A DNA stretch of 64,000 bases from Pseudomonas sp. Irchel 3E13 (GCF_900187455.1 NZ_FYDX01000007.1:186001-250000); one strand, 5' to 3'. Shown: positions 39,817 to 49,385, counted from the stretch's first letter. Notes: generated from the sequence alone by a model not told the origin. Numbers and translations: made by a program.

Positions 39817-42124
39817 GCGCCTGCTGCCGCGACTGTTTCTGCTGATCCTCTGCACCGTCCTGCTGCTGGCGGGCTGGCAGTGGCATCGCGGCGCGCCGCT
39901 GTCCGCCGACCTGATGAGCCTGGTCCCCGGCGCCACCGAAGACCCGCTGGTCAAACGCGCCGAGCAGCGCATGCAGGAACCGCTGAACCGCGAGATGCTG
40001 GTGCTGGTCGGTCATCCCGAACGCGATAAAGCCATCGCCCTCGCCACGCAATTGGGCGAGCACTGGCAGGCCAGCGGCCTGTTCGAAAAGGTCCAGTGGA
40101 GTTTGCAGACCGACCTCGCCGCGCTGCGTGCGCAATTGCTGCAAGGCCGTCTGGCGATGCTCGCGGCGGCGGACCGGCGCACGCTGGTGGAAGCGCCACA
40201 GACCTTTATCCAACAGCGCGTGCAAAGCCTGTTCGACCCCTTTTCCGGCTTCAGCCTGGTGCCGAGCCAAGACGACTGGCTCGGCCTGACCGGGCGTATC
40301 CAGAACAGCCAGCCGCGCCCGGCGGCGGTCCAGTTCGATACCGCCAGCGGCAGCCTGATCGCCGAGGCCGACGGCCAGCACTGGGTGTTGCTGCGTGCCC
40401 GCACCCAAGGCAACGCCTTCGACATGCAACTGCCGTTGCAGGTGGCCGGGCTGCTCGCCGACGGTCGCCACCGCGCCGACCAGCACGGCGCCCGGCTGAT
40501 CGCCGCCAGCGGCCTGCTCTACGCCGCCGACGGCCAGCAGCAGGCGCAGCGCGAAATGACCTGGGTCGGTGGCGGCGCCACGCTGGGCATCATTCTGCTG
40601 TTGCTGCTGGCGTTCCGTCGGCCACGGGCGCTGCTGGCCTTCGTCCCGGTGCTGGTGGGCATGCTGTTCGGCGCCACCGCCTGCGTCGCCCTGTTCGGCC
40701 AGATGCATGTGATGACCCTCGTCCTCGGCTCCAGCCTGATCGGCGTGGCGGTGGATTACCCGCTGCACTACCTGTCGAAAAGCTGGAGCCTGCGCCCCTG
40801 GCACAGTTGGCCCGCGGTGCGGCTGACCCTGCCGGGCATGAGCCTGAGCCTGGCCACCAGTTGCATCGGCTACCTGGCGCTGGCATTCACGCCGTTCCCG
40901 GCGCTGACCCAGATTGCCGCCTTTTCCGCCGCCGGCCTGATCGGCGCCTACCTGAGCGCGGTGTGCCTGCTGCCGGCGCTGCTCAACGGCGTCGAGCTGC
41001 AACCGGCGCAATGGCCGCTGACCCTCGCCACCGCGCTGGTCAACCTGCGCGAAGCACTTCTGCGCCGGGTGCCGAGCCCGGCCCTGCTCGGCCTGTTGCT
41101 GCTGTTCTGCCTCGGCGGCCTGTGGCACCTGGACACCCGCAACGACATCCGCCAGTGGGTCGGCAGCTCGCCGCGTCTGCTGGAAGAGGCCAAGGACGTC
41201 GCGCGCATCACCGGCTACCAACCCACCAGCCAGTTCTATCTGGTGCGCGGCGCCGACCAGGGCCAGTTGCTGTCGCGCTTGCAGGCACTAGGCACGCGCC
41301 TTGACCAACAAGTCCAGGCCGGCACGCTGAAGGGTTACATGGCGCTCAGCCAGGCCATCGCCAGCCCCGCCGATCAGCAACAGGTGCGCGACGCGCTGGC
41401 CCGCCTGCCCGAACACTGGCAGCCGCTGCTGGACGTCGGCGTGCCGCCCGCCACGCTGGAAAACGAACTGAAAAACCTGCAAGCCCTGCCGACGCTGGAT
41501 ATCGATCAGGTCCTGGCCGGTCCGCTGGGCGAAGCCTGGCGTCCGCTCTGGCTGGGTGCCGACGACCAGGGCATGGCGGCCATCGTCAGCCTTCAGGGCC
41601 TGAGCGATCCGGCCCTGCTGCGCGAGCAAGTCGTGGACCTCGATGGCGTGCAACTGGTGGACCGCCTCGGCGACCTCAACCGCCTGTTCGCCGCGACCCA
41701 GATCAGCGCCGCCGAGTTGAAGCTGTTGTCCTGCGTGCTGATCGCCCTGCTGCTGATTCTGCCGTTCGGTTTCGGCGGCGCCCTGCGCATCGTCGCCCTG
41801 CCGCTGCTGGCGGCGCTGTGCAGCCTGGCCAGCCTCGGCTGGCTGGGCCAGCCGCTGACCCTGTTCAGCCTGTTCGGCCTGTTGCTGGTCACCGCCATCA
41901 GCGTCGATTACTCGATCCTCATGCACGAGCACATCGGCGGCAGCGCCGTCAGCCTGCTCGGCACCCTGCTGGCGGCCACCACCACCTGGCTGTCGTTCGG
42001 CCTGCTGGCGGTGTCGAGCACGCCGGCGGTGAGCAATTTCGGCCTGGCCGTGAGCCTCGGCCTGGCCTTCAGTTTCGTATTGGCCCCTTGGGCCGCCAGC
42101 CGCCACAGGGAAACGTCGGCATGA
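39806..42124 (+). CDS. MMPL/RND-family exporter of the aryl polyene pathway
   Basis: A 772-residue RND-superfamily membrane protein of the MMPL/COG4258 type, the family of the xanthomonadin exporter. It has two repeats, each with one membrane segment, a large periplasmic domain and a block of five more segments (12 in all). Charged residues sit in membrane segments, for example VAVDYPLHYLSKS and ISVDYSILMHEH. It probably extracts the polyene lipid from the inner membrane. The start is TTG at 39806, overlapping the LolA-like gene by 11 bp. Confidence 0.88.
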   Translation: MSTERLLPRLFLLILCTVLLLAGWQWHRGAPLSADLMSLVPGATEDPLVKRAEQRMQEPLNREMLVLVGHPERDKAIALATQLGEHWQASGLFEKVQWSLQTDLAALRAQLLQGRLAMLAAADRRTLVEAPQTFIQQRVQSLFDPFSGFSLVPSQDDWLGLTGRIQNSQPRPAAVQFDTASGSLIAEADGQHWVLLRARTQGNAFDMQLPLQVAGLLADGRHRADQHGARLIAASGLLYAADGQQQAQREMTWVGGGATLGIILLLLLAFRRPRALLAFVPVLVGMLFGATACVALFGQMHVMTLVLGSSLIGVAVDYPLHYLSKSWSLRPWHSWPAVRLTLPGMSLSLATSCIGYLALAFTPFPALTQIAAFSAAGLIGAYLSAVCLLPALLNGVELQPAQWPLTLATALVNLREALLRRVPSPALLGLLLLFCLGGLWHLDTRNDIRQWVGSSPRLLEEAKDVARITGYQPTSQFYLVRGADQGQLLSRLQALGTRLDQQVQAGTLKGYMALSQAIASPADQQQVRDALARLPEHWQPLLDVGVPPATLENELKNLQALPTLDIDQVLAGPLGEAWRPLWLGADDQGMAAIVSLQGLSDPALLREQVVDLDGVQLVDRLGDLNRLFAATQISAAELKLLSCVLIALLLILPFGFGGALRIVALPLLAALCSLASLGWLGQPLTLFSLFGLLLVTAISVDYSILMHEHIGGSAVSLLGTLLAATTTWLSFGLLAVSSTPAVSNFGLAVSLGLAFSFVLAPWAASRHRETSA

Positions 42125-43281
42125 CCATTCTGCTGTTCTGGGCCCTGGCCCTGTTGCTGTTCCTGATCGCCAGCGAGATTGGCCGGCGCCTGGGCCTGAT
42201 CAGCATCGTCAGCCAGTTGCTGCTGGCGACCCTCGGCCTGCCGCTGCTGATGCTGTTCTGGGTCGAGCCGAACTGGCAGCTCAGCGGCGCGGAACTGGTC
42301 GCGCCCGGCTGGCTGAAAACCCTCTACGGCATGAGCTTCGCCCTGCTGCTGGGGCACATCCTCTCGGATGTGGTGGAGCTGAAATTCGACCGGCAGAGCC
42401 TGAAGATCGCCCTGCCCAGTTTCCTCGTGCCTTTCGCCTGCGGCCTGGCCTGCGGCGCGTGGCTGCTGCCCGAACAGCCGTGGCTGACTTCGCTCGCCCT
42501 CGGCCTGGTCTTCGCCATCACCGCCATTCCGGTGCTGTACCTGTACCTGAGCAATATCGACTACCCGCCCGCCGCCACGCGCCGGCTGATGCAGGCGGCG
42601 ATCATGATCGACGTGGTCTGCTGGCTGCTGTTCGGCCTGGGCAAGGGCAGCCTGCAACCGCTGAGCCTGATCCTGCCGCTGCTCGGCGCCTGCCTGCCGT
42701 TGCCGCTGTACGCCCTCGGCCTGCGCCGGCCCGGGTTCTACGGGCTGCTGTTCCTGGCCCTGCTTTTCGTCGCCGAGCACTACCGCCTCAACGCGCTGAT
42801 CTTCGGCATCGGTTACCTGTGCTGCCTGGCCTGGCTCAAATTGCCGCTGCGCATGCCGCTGCCGGCGCGGTGGATCAAGCGCCTGCAAAACGGCGTGGCG
42901 ATTCCGCTGATCCTCACCTTCGGCATCATCCAGATTGACATCCATCACGTCCTGCAAGGCTTCAATGCGGTACATCTGGCCGCCCTGCTCTTGCTGCCGA
43001 TCGTCAGCAAACTGCTGGGCAACTGGCTCGGCCTGGGCTGGGCGGGACCTTCGTTCGAGGGCGCGAGCAAGTGGCGGGAAACCCTGCTGCTGAACATTCG
43101 CGGCCTCAGCGAAATCGTCTTTCTCAACCTGCTCCTGCAACAGCAGTTGATCAGCCCGGCGCTGTACTTCGCGCTGATGCTGATGAGCCTGGTCGCCACA
43201 CTCATGCCCGCCATCGCCGGGCTGCACCGCATTCCTCTCAAGACTATCCCGACGGCAAGGAGGCCTTATGCCGAACACTGA
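42121..43281 (+). CDS. CPA2-type cation/proton antiporter-like membrane protein
   Basis: A 386-residue protein with about 11-12 hydrophobic segments resembling the transport domain of Kef/CPA2 sodium or potassium/proton exchangers, ending without a TrkA-N domain. The segments FAITAIPVLYLYLSNI and IMIDVVCWLLFGL resemble the discontinuous helix and the Asp-bearing helix of the family. It lies inside the pigment operon (4-bp overlap with the exporter gene, 14-bp overlap with the flavoprotein gene). It may energise or ion-balance export, but this is inferred from position only. Confidence 0.82.
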   Translation: MTILLFWALALLLFLIASEIGRRLGLISIVSQLLLATLGLPLLMLFWVEPNWQLSGAELVAPGWLKTLYGMSFALLLGHILSDVVELKFDRQSLKIALPSFLVPFACGLACGAWLLPEQPWLTSLALGLVFAITAIPVLYLYLSNIDYPPAATRRLMQAAIMIDVVCWLLFGLGKGSLQPLSLILPLLGACLPLPLYALGLRRPGFYGLLFLALLFVAEHYRLNALIFGIGYLCCLAWLKLPLRMPLPARWIKRLQNGVAIPLILTFGIIQIDIHHVLQGFNAVHLAALLLLPIVSKLLGNWLGLGWAGPSFEGASKWRETLLLNIRGLSEIVFLNLLLQQQLISPALYFALMLMSLVATLMPAIAGLHRIPLKTIPTARRPYAEH

Positions 43282-44515
43282 ACTGCAACAACGCCAGGTC
43301 CTGATCATCGGCGCCGGCCCGTCCGGCGCGATCGCCGCCGCCCTGCTCAAGCGCCAGGGCCATGACGTGCTGATCATCGAGCGCCAGCGTTTCCCGCGTT
43401 TCTCCATCGGCGAAAGCCTGCTGTCGCACTGCCTCGATTTCGTCGAGGAAGCCGGCATGCTCGACGCCCTCGAAGCGGCCGGGTTCCAGCGCAAGAATGG
43501 CGCGGCCTTCGCCTGGGGCGACGAGTACAGCGCCTTCGATTTCGGCCAGACCTTCTCTCGCGGCAAGCCGACCACCTTCCAGGTGCAACGCGCGCGCTTC
43601 GACCAGTTGCTGGCCGACCAGGCCGCCCTGCAAGGCGTGGAAATCCGCTACGAAGAAGAAATCATCGCCGCGGACTTCGAGCGCGAGCAGCCGCACCTGA
43701 GCGTCCGTCGCCTGGACGGCAGCGAGTACCGCGTCGAGGCGCAGTTCGTCCTCGATGCCAGCGGCTACGGCCGCGTGCTGCCGCGCCTATTGGACCTCGA
43801 AGCGCCGTCCAGCTTCCCGGTGCGCCAGGCGGTGTTCACCCATATCGAAGACCGCATCGACCACCCAGGCTTCGACCGCGAGAAGATCCTCATCACCACC
43901 CACCCCGAGCACCGCGACATCTGGTTCTGGACCATCCCGTTCAGCGACGGTCGCTGCTCCCTCGGCGTGGTCGCCGCCGCCGAGCATTTCGCCAATGCGC
44001 CGAGCGACCTGGATGACTGCCTGAAAGGCTTCGTCGCACAGACCCCAAGCCTGTCCAAAGTGCTGGCCAACGCCGTCTGGGACACCCCGGCGCGGACCAT
44101 CGGCGGCTACTCGGCCAACGTCAAGACGCTGCACGGCAAAGGCTTCGCCCTGCTGGGCAACGCCGCCGAGTTCCTCGACCCGGTGTTCTCCTCCGGGGTG
44201 ACCATCGCCATGCGTTCGGCGAGCATGGCCGCGGCCGTGCTGCACCGTCAGTTGCAGGGCGAGGCGGTGGACTGGGAAAGCGAGTTCGCCACCCCGCTGA
44301 AACGCGGCGTGGACACCTTCCGCGCCTATGTCGAGGGCTGGTACAACGGCGGCTTCCAGGACGTGATCTACCACCCGGGCAGTTCCGACGAGATCCGCGC
44401 CATGATCAGCTCGATCCTCGCCGGCTACGCCTGGGACCAGAAGAACCCCTTCGTCAGCGAACCCAAGCGGCGCCTGCGCATGCTTGCCGAGGTCTGCGCA
44501 AGGACGGCGGCATGA
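43268..44515 (+). CDS. FAD-dependent oxidoreductase with halogenase hallmarks
   Basis: A 415-residue flavoprotein of the tryptophan-halogenase/PHBH-like superfamily. The FAD motif GAGPSG is at residues 15-20 and the second motif GESLLS at 48-53. The segment KNGAAFAWG begins with Lys76, aligning with the halogenase lysine, and the halogenase motif WxWxIP is present as W219-F-W-T-I-P224. It may halogenate, hydroxylate or otherwise oxidise the aryl head. Xanthomonadins, related aryl polyenes, are brominated. It overlaps the antiporter gene by 14 bp and the methyltransferase gene by 4 bp. Confidence 0.87.
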   Translation: MPNTELQQRQVLIIGAGPSGAIAAALLKRQGHDVLIIERQRFPRFSIGESLLSHCLDFVEEAGMLDALEAAGFQRKNGAAFAWGDEYSAFDFGQTFSRGKPTTFQVQRARFDQLLADQAALQGVEIRYEEEIIAADFEREQPHLSVRRLDGSEYRVEAQFVLDASGYGRVLPRLLDLEAPSSFPVRQAVFTHIEDRIDHPGFDREKILITTHPEHRDIWFWTIPFSDGRCSLGVVAAAEHFANAPSDLDDCLKGFVAQTPSLSKVLANAVWDTPARTIGGYSANVKTLHGKGFALLGNAAEFLDPVFSSGVTIAMRSASMAAAVLHRQLQGEAVDWESEFATPLKRGVDTFRAYVEGWYNGGFQDVIYHPGSSDEIRAMISSILAGYAWDQKNPFVSEPKRRLRMLAEVCARTAA

Positions 44516-45255
44516 GCGAACAACCGTTCTTCAGCGACAAGTACGTCGAGGAAACCCGCTTCGGCTTCTGGTTCCTGCGCAGCCACACCTGGCAGCACCA
44601 TGTGCTGCGGGTGGCGATCAACGACCTGCGCACGCTGTTCGATCAAGAGCCGCCCAAGGCGCCGGTGCTGCTGGACGTCGGCTGCGGCCAGGGCCGGTCG
44701 TTCCGCCGCCTCAACGAAGTGTTCGCGCCCGGCCAATTGCAAGGCACCGACGCCGACCCGCACAGCCTCGAACTGAGCCAGGCCGAGGCCCGCCGCCTGG
44801 GCCTGGACGTGGAGCTGCGCGGCAGTGACTGCGCGGCGCTGCAATTCGCCGACGCCAGTGTCGATATCCTGTTCTGCCACCAGACGTTCCATCACCTGGT
44901 CGAACAGGAAAAAGCCCTCGCCGAGTTCTGGCGCGTGCTCAAGCCCGGTGGCTATCTGCTGTTCGCCGAGTCCACCGAGGCGTACATCGACACCTGGGTG
45001 ATCCGCTGGCTGTTCCGCCATCCGATGCATGTGCAAAAGAGCGCCGAAGGGTACCTGCAGATGCTCCGCGACCAGGGCTTCGCGTTCACCCCGCGCAACG
45101 TCTCCTACCCGTACCTGTGGTGGAGCCGCTCCAGCGACTTCGGCCTGCTCGAACGCACCGGCCTGCGCAAGCCGCCGCCCTTTGGTCAGCGCGAGGAAAC
45201 CCTGGTCAACGTGGTGGCGCGCAAACCGCTGAACCCGGAAGCGCCGGCCTCATGA
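44512..45255 (+). CDS. Class I SAM-dependent methyltransferase
   Basis: A 247-residue methyltransferase with SAM-binding motif I LLDVGCGQG (residues 53-61) and a post-motif segment VDILFCHQTFHHL typical of the Methyltransf_11 group. It probably methylates the phenolic oxygen or ring carbon of the aryl head, as in methylated aryl polyenes. It overlaps both neighbours by 4 bp. Confidence 0.88.
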   Translation: MSEQPFFSDKYVEETRFGFWFLRSHTWQHHVLRVAINDLRTLFDQEPPKAPVLLDVGCGQGRSFRRLNEVFAPGQLQGTDADPHSLELSQAEARRLGLDVELRGSDCAALQFADASVDILFCHQTFHHLVEQEKALAEFWRVLKPGGYLLFAESTEAYIDTWVIRWLFRHPMHVQKSAEGYLQMLRDQGFAFTPRNVSYPYLWWSRSSDFGLLERTGLRKPPPFGQREETLVNVVARKPLNPEAPAS

Positions 45256-45746
45256 AACGCCTGTTGCCGTTTCTCGTCCTGAGCGTCTGCCTGTTGCTCG
45301 GCGCCTGCGCCAGCACCGCGCCGCTGCCCGAACCGTTGCCGCCACTGGCGCTGCCGATGCAGTTGCATGTGCAGCGCGAACAGGCCGGGGAACGGCAGGA
45401 CTGGTTGCTGGTGATCCAGCGCGAAGACCAGCGCCTGCGCTGGTCGTTGATGGATTTACTGGGCATTCCCCAAGCGCGGCAATTGCTCGATCAGGGCACC
45501 TGGCAGGCCGACGGCCTGCTGCCGCCCAACCCAGCCGCCCGTGAATTGTTCGCCGCGCTATTGTTCGCCCTGACCCCGGCCGATCAACTGCAACGCCTCT
45601 ATCCCGCTGCGCGCCAGCAAGACACGCAGCGTTGGCTGGGCGAACGCTGGCGGGTCGACTATCGACAAGCCGACGACTTCACCTTGAACCTTGGGCAGGG
45701 CCTGCGTTATCTAGTCAGCCCCCTGCCCCGCGAGAACACGCCATGA
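45252..45746 (+). CDS. DUF3261-type lipoprotein of aryl polyene clusters
   Basis: A 164-residue predicted outer-membrane lipoprotein; the lipobox is LGAC with Cys19. The rest resembles the DUF3261 lipoproteins that recur in aryl polyene clusters, with no known catalytic motif. The size and place suggest a LolB-like acceptor working with the LolA-like carrier in outer-membrane insertion of the pigment. That is an inference from context. ATGA overlaps with both neighbours. Confidence 0.8.
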   Translation: MKRLLPFLVLSVCLLLGACASTAPLPEPLPPLALPMQLHVQREQAGERQDWLLVIQREDQRLRWSLMDLLGIPQARQLLDQGTWQADGLLPPNPAARELFAALLFALTPADQLQRLYPAARQQDTQRWLGERWRVDYRQADDFTLNLGQGLRYLVSPLPRENTP

Positions 45747-46942
45747 CCGCTTATCTGAATGCCCTGGGCCTGGTCTGTGCCCTCGGCCGCGATCAGGCTG
45801 AAGTCGCCCGCCGCCTGTTCGCCGGCGACTGCTCCGGCCTGCGCGAGGCCGATGGCTGGGTGGCCGGACGGCGCATCCCGGTAGCGGCGGTGCCCGGCGA
45901 ACTGCCCGTGCTGCCGGCGCATCTGGCGCACCAGCAAAGTCGCAACAACCAACTGCTGTACGCCGCGTGCCTGCAGATCGAAGCGCCGCTGCGCGAGGCG
46001 ATCGAGCGCTTTGGTGCGCTGCGGGTTGGCGTGGTGCTCGGCACCAGCACCTCCGGGATCGAAGAAGCCAGCCAGGGCATCGCCCAGCACCTGCGCGAGC
46101 AGCATTTCCCGCCGAGCTACGACTACGCCCAGCAGCAACTCGGCGCACCGGCCGCCTTCCTCGCCAACTGGCTGGAATTGAGCGGCCCGGCCTATGTCAT
46201 TTCCACCGCCTGCACCTCCGGCGCCCGGGCCCTGATGAGCGCCCGCCGCCTGCTCGACCTGGGCCTGTGCGACGCGGTGATCTGCGGCGGCGTCGACAGC
46301 CTGTGCAAGCTGACCCTCAACGGCTTCAGCGCCCTGGAGGCGGTCAGCGCACAACGCTGCAACCCGTTCTCGGTCAACCGTGACGGCATCAATATCGGCG
46401 AAGGCGCGGCGGTGTTCCTGATGACCCGCGACGCCAATGCGACGGGGACCACGGTCGCCTTGCTCGGCGCCGGCGCCAGTTCCGACGCCCACCATATTTC
46501 CGCGCCCGACCCCGAAGGCGCCGGCGCCTTGCAGGCGATGCGCAAGGCGCTGGAAAATGCCCGCCTGGAACCCGCGCGGATCGATTACCTGAACCTGCAC
46601 GGCACCGCCACCCGGCATAACGACGCCATGGAAAGCCTGGCGGTCAACGCCCTGTTCGGCGAGCGCCTGCCCTGCTCGTCGAGCAAGCCCATGACCGGCC
46701 ACACCCTCGGCGCCGCGGGCGCGCTGGAAGCGGCGTTCTGCTGGCTGGCGCTGGCCGCCGACAACCGCGAAGGCCGCTTGCCGCCGCACGTCTGGGACGG
46801 CGCGCGCGACCCGCAACTGGCGCCGCTGAACCTGCTCGGTGGCGACCAGCGCCTGCCGCTGCAAGGGCCGCGGCACCTGATGAGCAACTCGTTCGCCTTC
46901 GGTGGCAACAACGTCAGCCTGATTCTCGGAGACACCCCATGA
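45743..46942 (+). CDS. apeO: Beta-ketoacyl-ACP synthase of the aryl polyene pathway (elongating KS)
   Basis: A 399-residue KAS II-like ketosynthase with the complete Cys157 (STACTSG), His286 (NLHGTAT) and His320 (MTGHTLGAAG) triad. In characterised systems ApeO pairs with the chain length factor ApeC for chain extension. The 5' frame extends upstream to 45632, but the ATG at 45743 overlaps the previous stop and begins at the conserved N-terminus. It overlaps the dehydratase gene by 4 bp. Confidence 0.88.
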   Translation: MTAYLNALGLVCALGRDQAEVARRLFAGDCSGLREADGWVAGRRIPVAAVPGELPVLPAHLAHQQSRNNQLLYAACLQIEAPLREAIERFGALRVGVVLGTSTSGIEEASQGIAQHLREQHFPPSYDYAQQQLGAPAAFLANWLELSGPAYVISTACTSGARALMSARRLLDLGLCDAVICGGVDSLCKLTLNGFSALEAVSAQRCNPFSVNRDGINIGEGAAVFLMTRDANATGTTVALLGAGASSDAHHISAPDPEGAGALQAMRKALENARLEPARIDYLNLHGTATRHNDAMESLAVNALFGERLPCSSSKPMTGHTLGAAGALEAAFCWLALAADNREGRLPPHVWDGARDPQLAPLNLLGGDQRLPLQGPRHLMSNSFAFGGNNVSLILGDTP

Positions 46943-47406
46943 TTGCCTGGCCACTGGCCGAACTGCTGCCCCATGCCGGCGACATGATCCTCATCGACGG
47001 GATCGAGTCGTTCGACGAGGAGCAGATCCACGCCCACGTCACCGTCCGCCCCGGCGGCCTGTTCAATCGCCCGGACGGCAGCCTGCCGGCCTGGGTCGGC
47101 ATTGAACTGATGGCCCAGACCGTAGCCGCCTATGCCGGCTGCCGCGCGCGCCAGCAGGGCAAGCCGGTGGAGCTGGGCTTTTTGCTCGGCACCCGCAAGT
47201 TCCAGTGCGACGTCGAGCATTTCCCCGCCGATTCGCACCTGCGCATCCACGCCCAACGCTCGCTGGAAGACGAGAACGGCATGGGCGTGTTCGAGTGCCA
47301 TCTGCACGGCCCTGGCATTTACGCCACGGCCCGCCTGAACGTTTTTCGCCCGCCACAGGCCGCCACGTACCTGGCCGAGGCGGGCTCCGAGGAGTCTCCG
47401 CAATGA
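46939..47406 (+). CDS. apeP: 3-hydroxyacyl-ACP dehydratase-like hot-dog protein
   Basis: A 155-residue hot-dog protein resembling FabA/FabZ. The N-terminal LLPHAGDMILID carries the active-site His12, and the central helix WVGIELMAQTVAAYAG carries the acidic Glu56. In known aryl polyene systems ApeP acts with ApeI as a heteromeric dehydratase that sets the polyene double bonds; here the ApeI part is fused to the ligase. Overlaps of 4 bp on both sides. Confidence 0.88.
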   Translation: MIAWPLAELLPHAGDMILIDGIESFDEEQIHAHVTVRPGGLFNRPDGSLPAWVGIELMAQTVAAYAGCRARQQGKPVELGFLLGTRKFQCDVEHFPADSHLRIHAQRSLEDENGMGVFECHLHGPGIYATARLNVFRPPQAATYLAEAGSEESPQ

Positions 47407-48131
47407 CTGACACCATCCTGGTCACCGGCTCCAGCCGTGGCATCGGCCGGGCCATCGCCCTGCGCCTGGCCCGCGCCGGCCACGACCTGGTTCTGCACTG
47501 CCGCAGCGGCCGCGCCGAAGCCGAGGCCGTCGCCGAGGAAGTCCGCGCCCTTGGCCAGCAGGCCCGCGTGCTGCAGTTCGACGTCGCCGACCGCGCCGCC
47601 TGCGCCGCCATTCTCAACGACGACGTGGAAACCCACGGCGCCTACTACGGCGTGGTGTGCAATGCCGGACTGACCCGCGACGGCGCCTTCCCGGCGCTGA
47701 CCGAGGACGACTGGGACCAAGTGCTGCGGACCAACCTCGACGGTTTCTACAACGTCCTGCACCCACTGATGATGCCGATGATTCGCCGCCGCGCGCCGGG
47801 CCGTATCGTCTGCATCACCTCGGTGTCCGGGCTGATTGGCAACCGCGGCCAGGTCAACTACAGCGCCTCCAAGGCCGGCGTGATCGGCGCCGCCAAGGCC
47901 CTCGCCATCGAGCTGGGCAAACGCCGTATCACCGTCAACTGCGTGGCGCCGGGGCTGATCGACACGGCGATGCTGGACGAGCACGTGCCGGTCGATGAAC
48001 TGCTGAAAATGATCCCGGCGCAGCGCATGGGCACCCCGGAAGAAGTCGCCGGCGCGGTGAATTTCCTTATGTCGGCGGAAGCCGCCTACATCACCCGCCA
48101 GGTCCTGGCGGTCAACGGAGGCTTGTGCTGA
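47403..48131 (+). CDS. apeQ: 3-oxoacyl-ACP reductase (FabG type)
   Basis: A 242-residue short-chain dehydrogenase. It shows the NADPH motif TGSSRGIG (residues 8-15), CNAGLTRDG, and the catalytic Ser140, Tyr153 and Lys157 (in ITSVSG and YSASK). It reduces the beta-keto group in each elongation round. The start at 47403 overlaps the dehydratase stop; an upstream in-frame extension to 47205 is rejected. The 3' end overlaps the next ketosynthase start by one base. Confidence 0.9.
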   Translation: MTDTILVTGSSRGIGRAIALRLARAGHDLVLHCRSGRAEAEAVAEEVRALGQQARVLQFDVADRAACAAILNDDVETHGAYYGVVCNAGLTRDGAFPALTEDDWDQVLRTNLDGFYNVLHPLMMPMIRRRAPGRIVCITSVSGLIGNRGQVNYSASKAGVIGAAKALAIELGKRRITVNCVAPGLIDTAMLDEHVPVDELLKMIPAQRMGTPEEVAGAVNFLMSAEAAYITRQVLAVNGGLC

Positions 48132-49357
48132 TGAAACGCGTGGTCGTCACCGGCATGGCCGGTATCACCTCACTGGGCAGCGACTGGCCGACCATCGCCG
48201 CCAACTTCGCCGCCAATCGCAGCGGCATCCGCCGCATGGACGAGTGGGACCGTTTCGAAGAGCTCAACACCCGCCTGGCCGGGCCGGTGGATGATTTCGC
48301 CGTCCCCGCCAACTGGACCCGCAAGCAGTTGCGCAGCATGGGTCGCGTCTCGCGCATGGCCGTGGCGGCGTCGCAGAACGCGCTGCGCGACGCCGGCCTG
48401 CTCGACGACCCGTCGATCCGCGACGGGCGCATGGGCGTGGCCTGCGGCTCGTCCACCGGCAGCACCGAGGACATCAAGGCGTTCGGCAACATGCTGCTCA
48501 ACTCGGTGGCCGAGGGCCTTAACGCCAACTCCTACGTGCGCATGATGCCGCACACCACGGCGGCCAATATCAGCATCTTCTTCGGCCTGACCGGGCGCCT
48601 GATCCCGACGTCCAGCGCCTGCACCAGTGGCAGCCAGGGCATCGGCTACGCCTACGAGGCGATCAAGTTCGGCCGCCTGCCCATGATGCTCGCCGGCGGC
48701 GCCGAGGAACTGTGCCCGACCGAGGCCATGGTCTTCGACGCGCTCTACGCCACCAGCCTGAAAAACGACGCCCCGCAGACCACCCCGAGCCCGTACGACA
48801 GCGGTCGTGACGGCCTGGTGATCGGCGAAGGCGCCGGCATGCTGGTGCTGGAAGAGCTGGAACACGCCCTCGCGCGCGGCGCGCACATCTACGCCGAGAT
48901 CGTCGGCTTCGGCAGCAACGCCGACGGCCAGCACACCACCCGCCCGGAGCAGGTGACCATGCGCCGGGCGATGGAACTGGCCCTGGAAGATGCCGCGCTG
49001 GCGCCCGAGGTGATCGGCTACGTCAACGGCCACGGCACTGCCACCGAACAGGGCGACATCGCCGAAACCCTGGCCACCAGTAGCCTGTTCGGCCCACGAA
49101 TGCCGATCAGCTCACAGAAAAGCTTCCTCGGTCACACCCTGGGCGCTTGCGGCGCACTGGAGGCGTGGTTCAGCATCGAAATGATGAACAGCGACCGTTA
49201 TGTGCACACCCTGAACCTGGAAACCGTCGACCCGCGCTGTGGCGAACTGGATTATCTGTGTGGCGAGTTCCGCGCGATGAGCCATGGTTATGTCATGAGC
49301 AACAATTTCGCCTTTGGCGGGGTCAATACCTCGCTGATTTTCCGTCGCTGGTCCTGA
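48131..49357 (+). CDS. apeR: Beta-ketoacyl-ACP synthase (second KS, FabF type)
   Basis: A 408-residue KAS II-type enzyme with Cys164 (SSACTSGSQG), His301 (NGHGTAT) and His335 (FLGHTLGACG). It is distinct from ApeO, and in characterised clusters ApeR is a homodimer thought to start chain building. The ATG at 48131 overlaps the reductase stop; a GTG at 48125 is the alternative. It is the last biosynthetic enzyme of the operon; two small exported proteins follow. Confidence 0.88.
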   Translation: MKRVVVTGMAGITSLGSDWPTIAANFAANRSGIRRMDEWDRFEELNTRLAGPVDDFAVPANWTRKQLRSMGRVSRMAVAASQNALRDAGLLDDPSIRDGRMGVACGSSTGSTEDIKAFGNMLLNSVAEGLNANSYVRMMPHTTAANISIFFGLTGRLIPTSSACTSGSQGIGYAYEAIKFGRLPMMLAGGAEELCPTEAMVFDALYATSLKNDAPQTTPSPYDSGRDGLVIGEGAGMLVLEELEHALARGAHIYAEIVGFGSNADGQHTTRPEQVTMRRAMELALEDAALAPEVIGYVNGHGTATEQGDIAETLATSSLFGPRMPISSQKSFLGHTLGACGALEAWFSIEMMNSDRYVHTLNLETVDPRCGELDYLCGEFRAMSHGYVMSNNFAFGGVNTSLIFRRWS

Positions 49358-49385
49358 ACACCTGACAACACCTGGAGAAAAAGGA

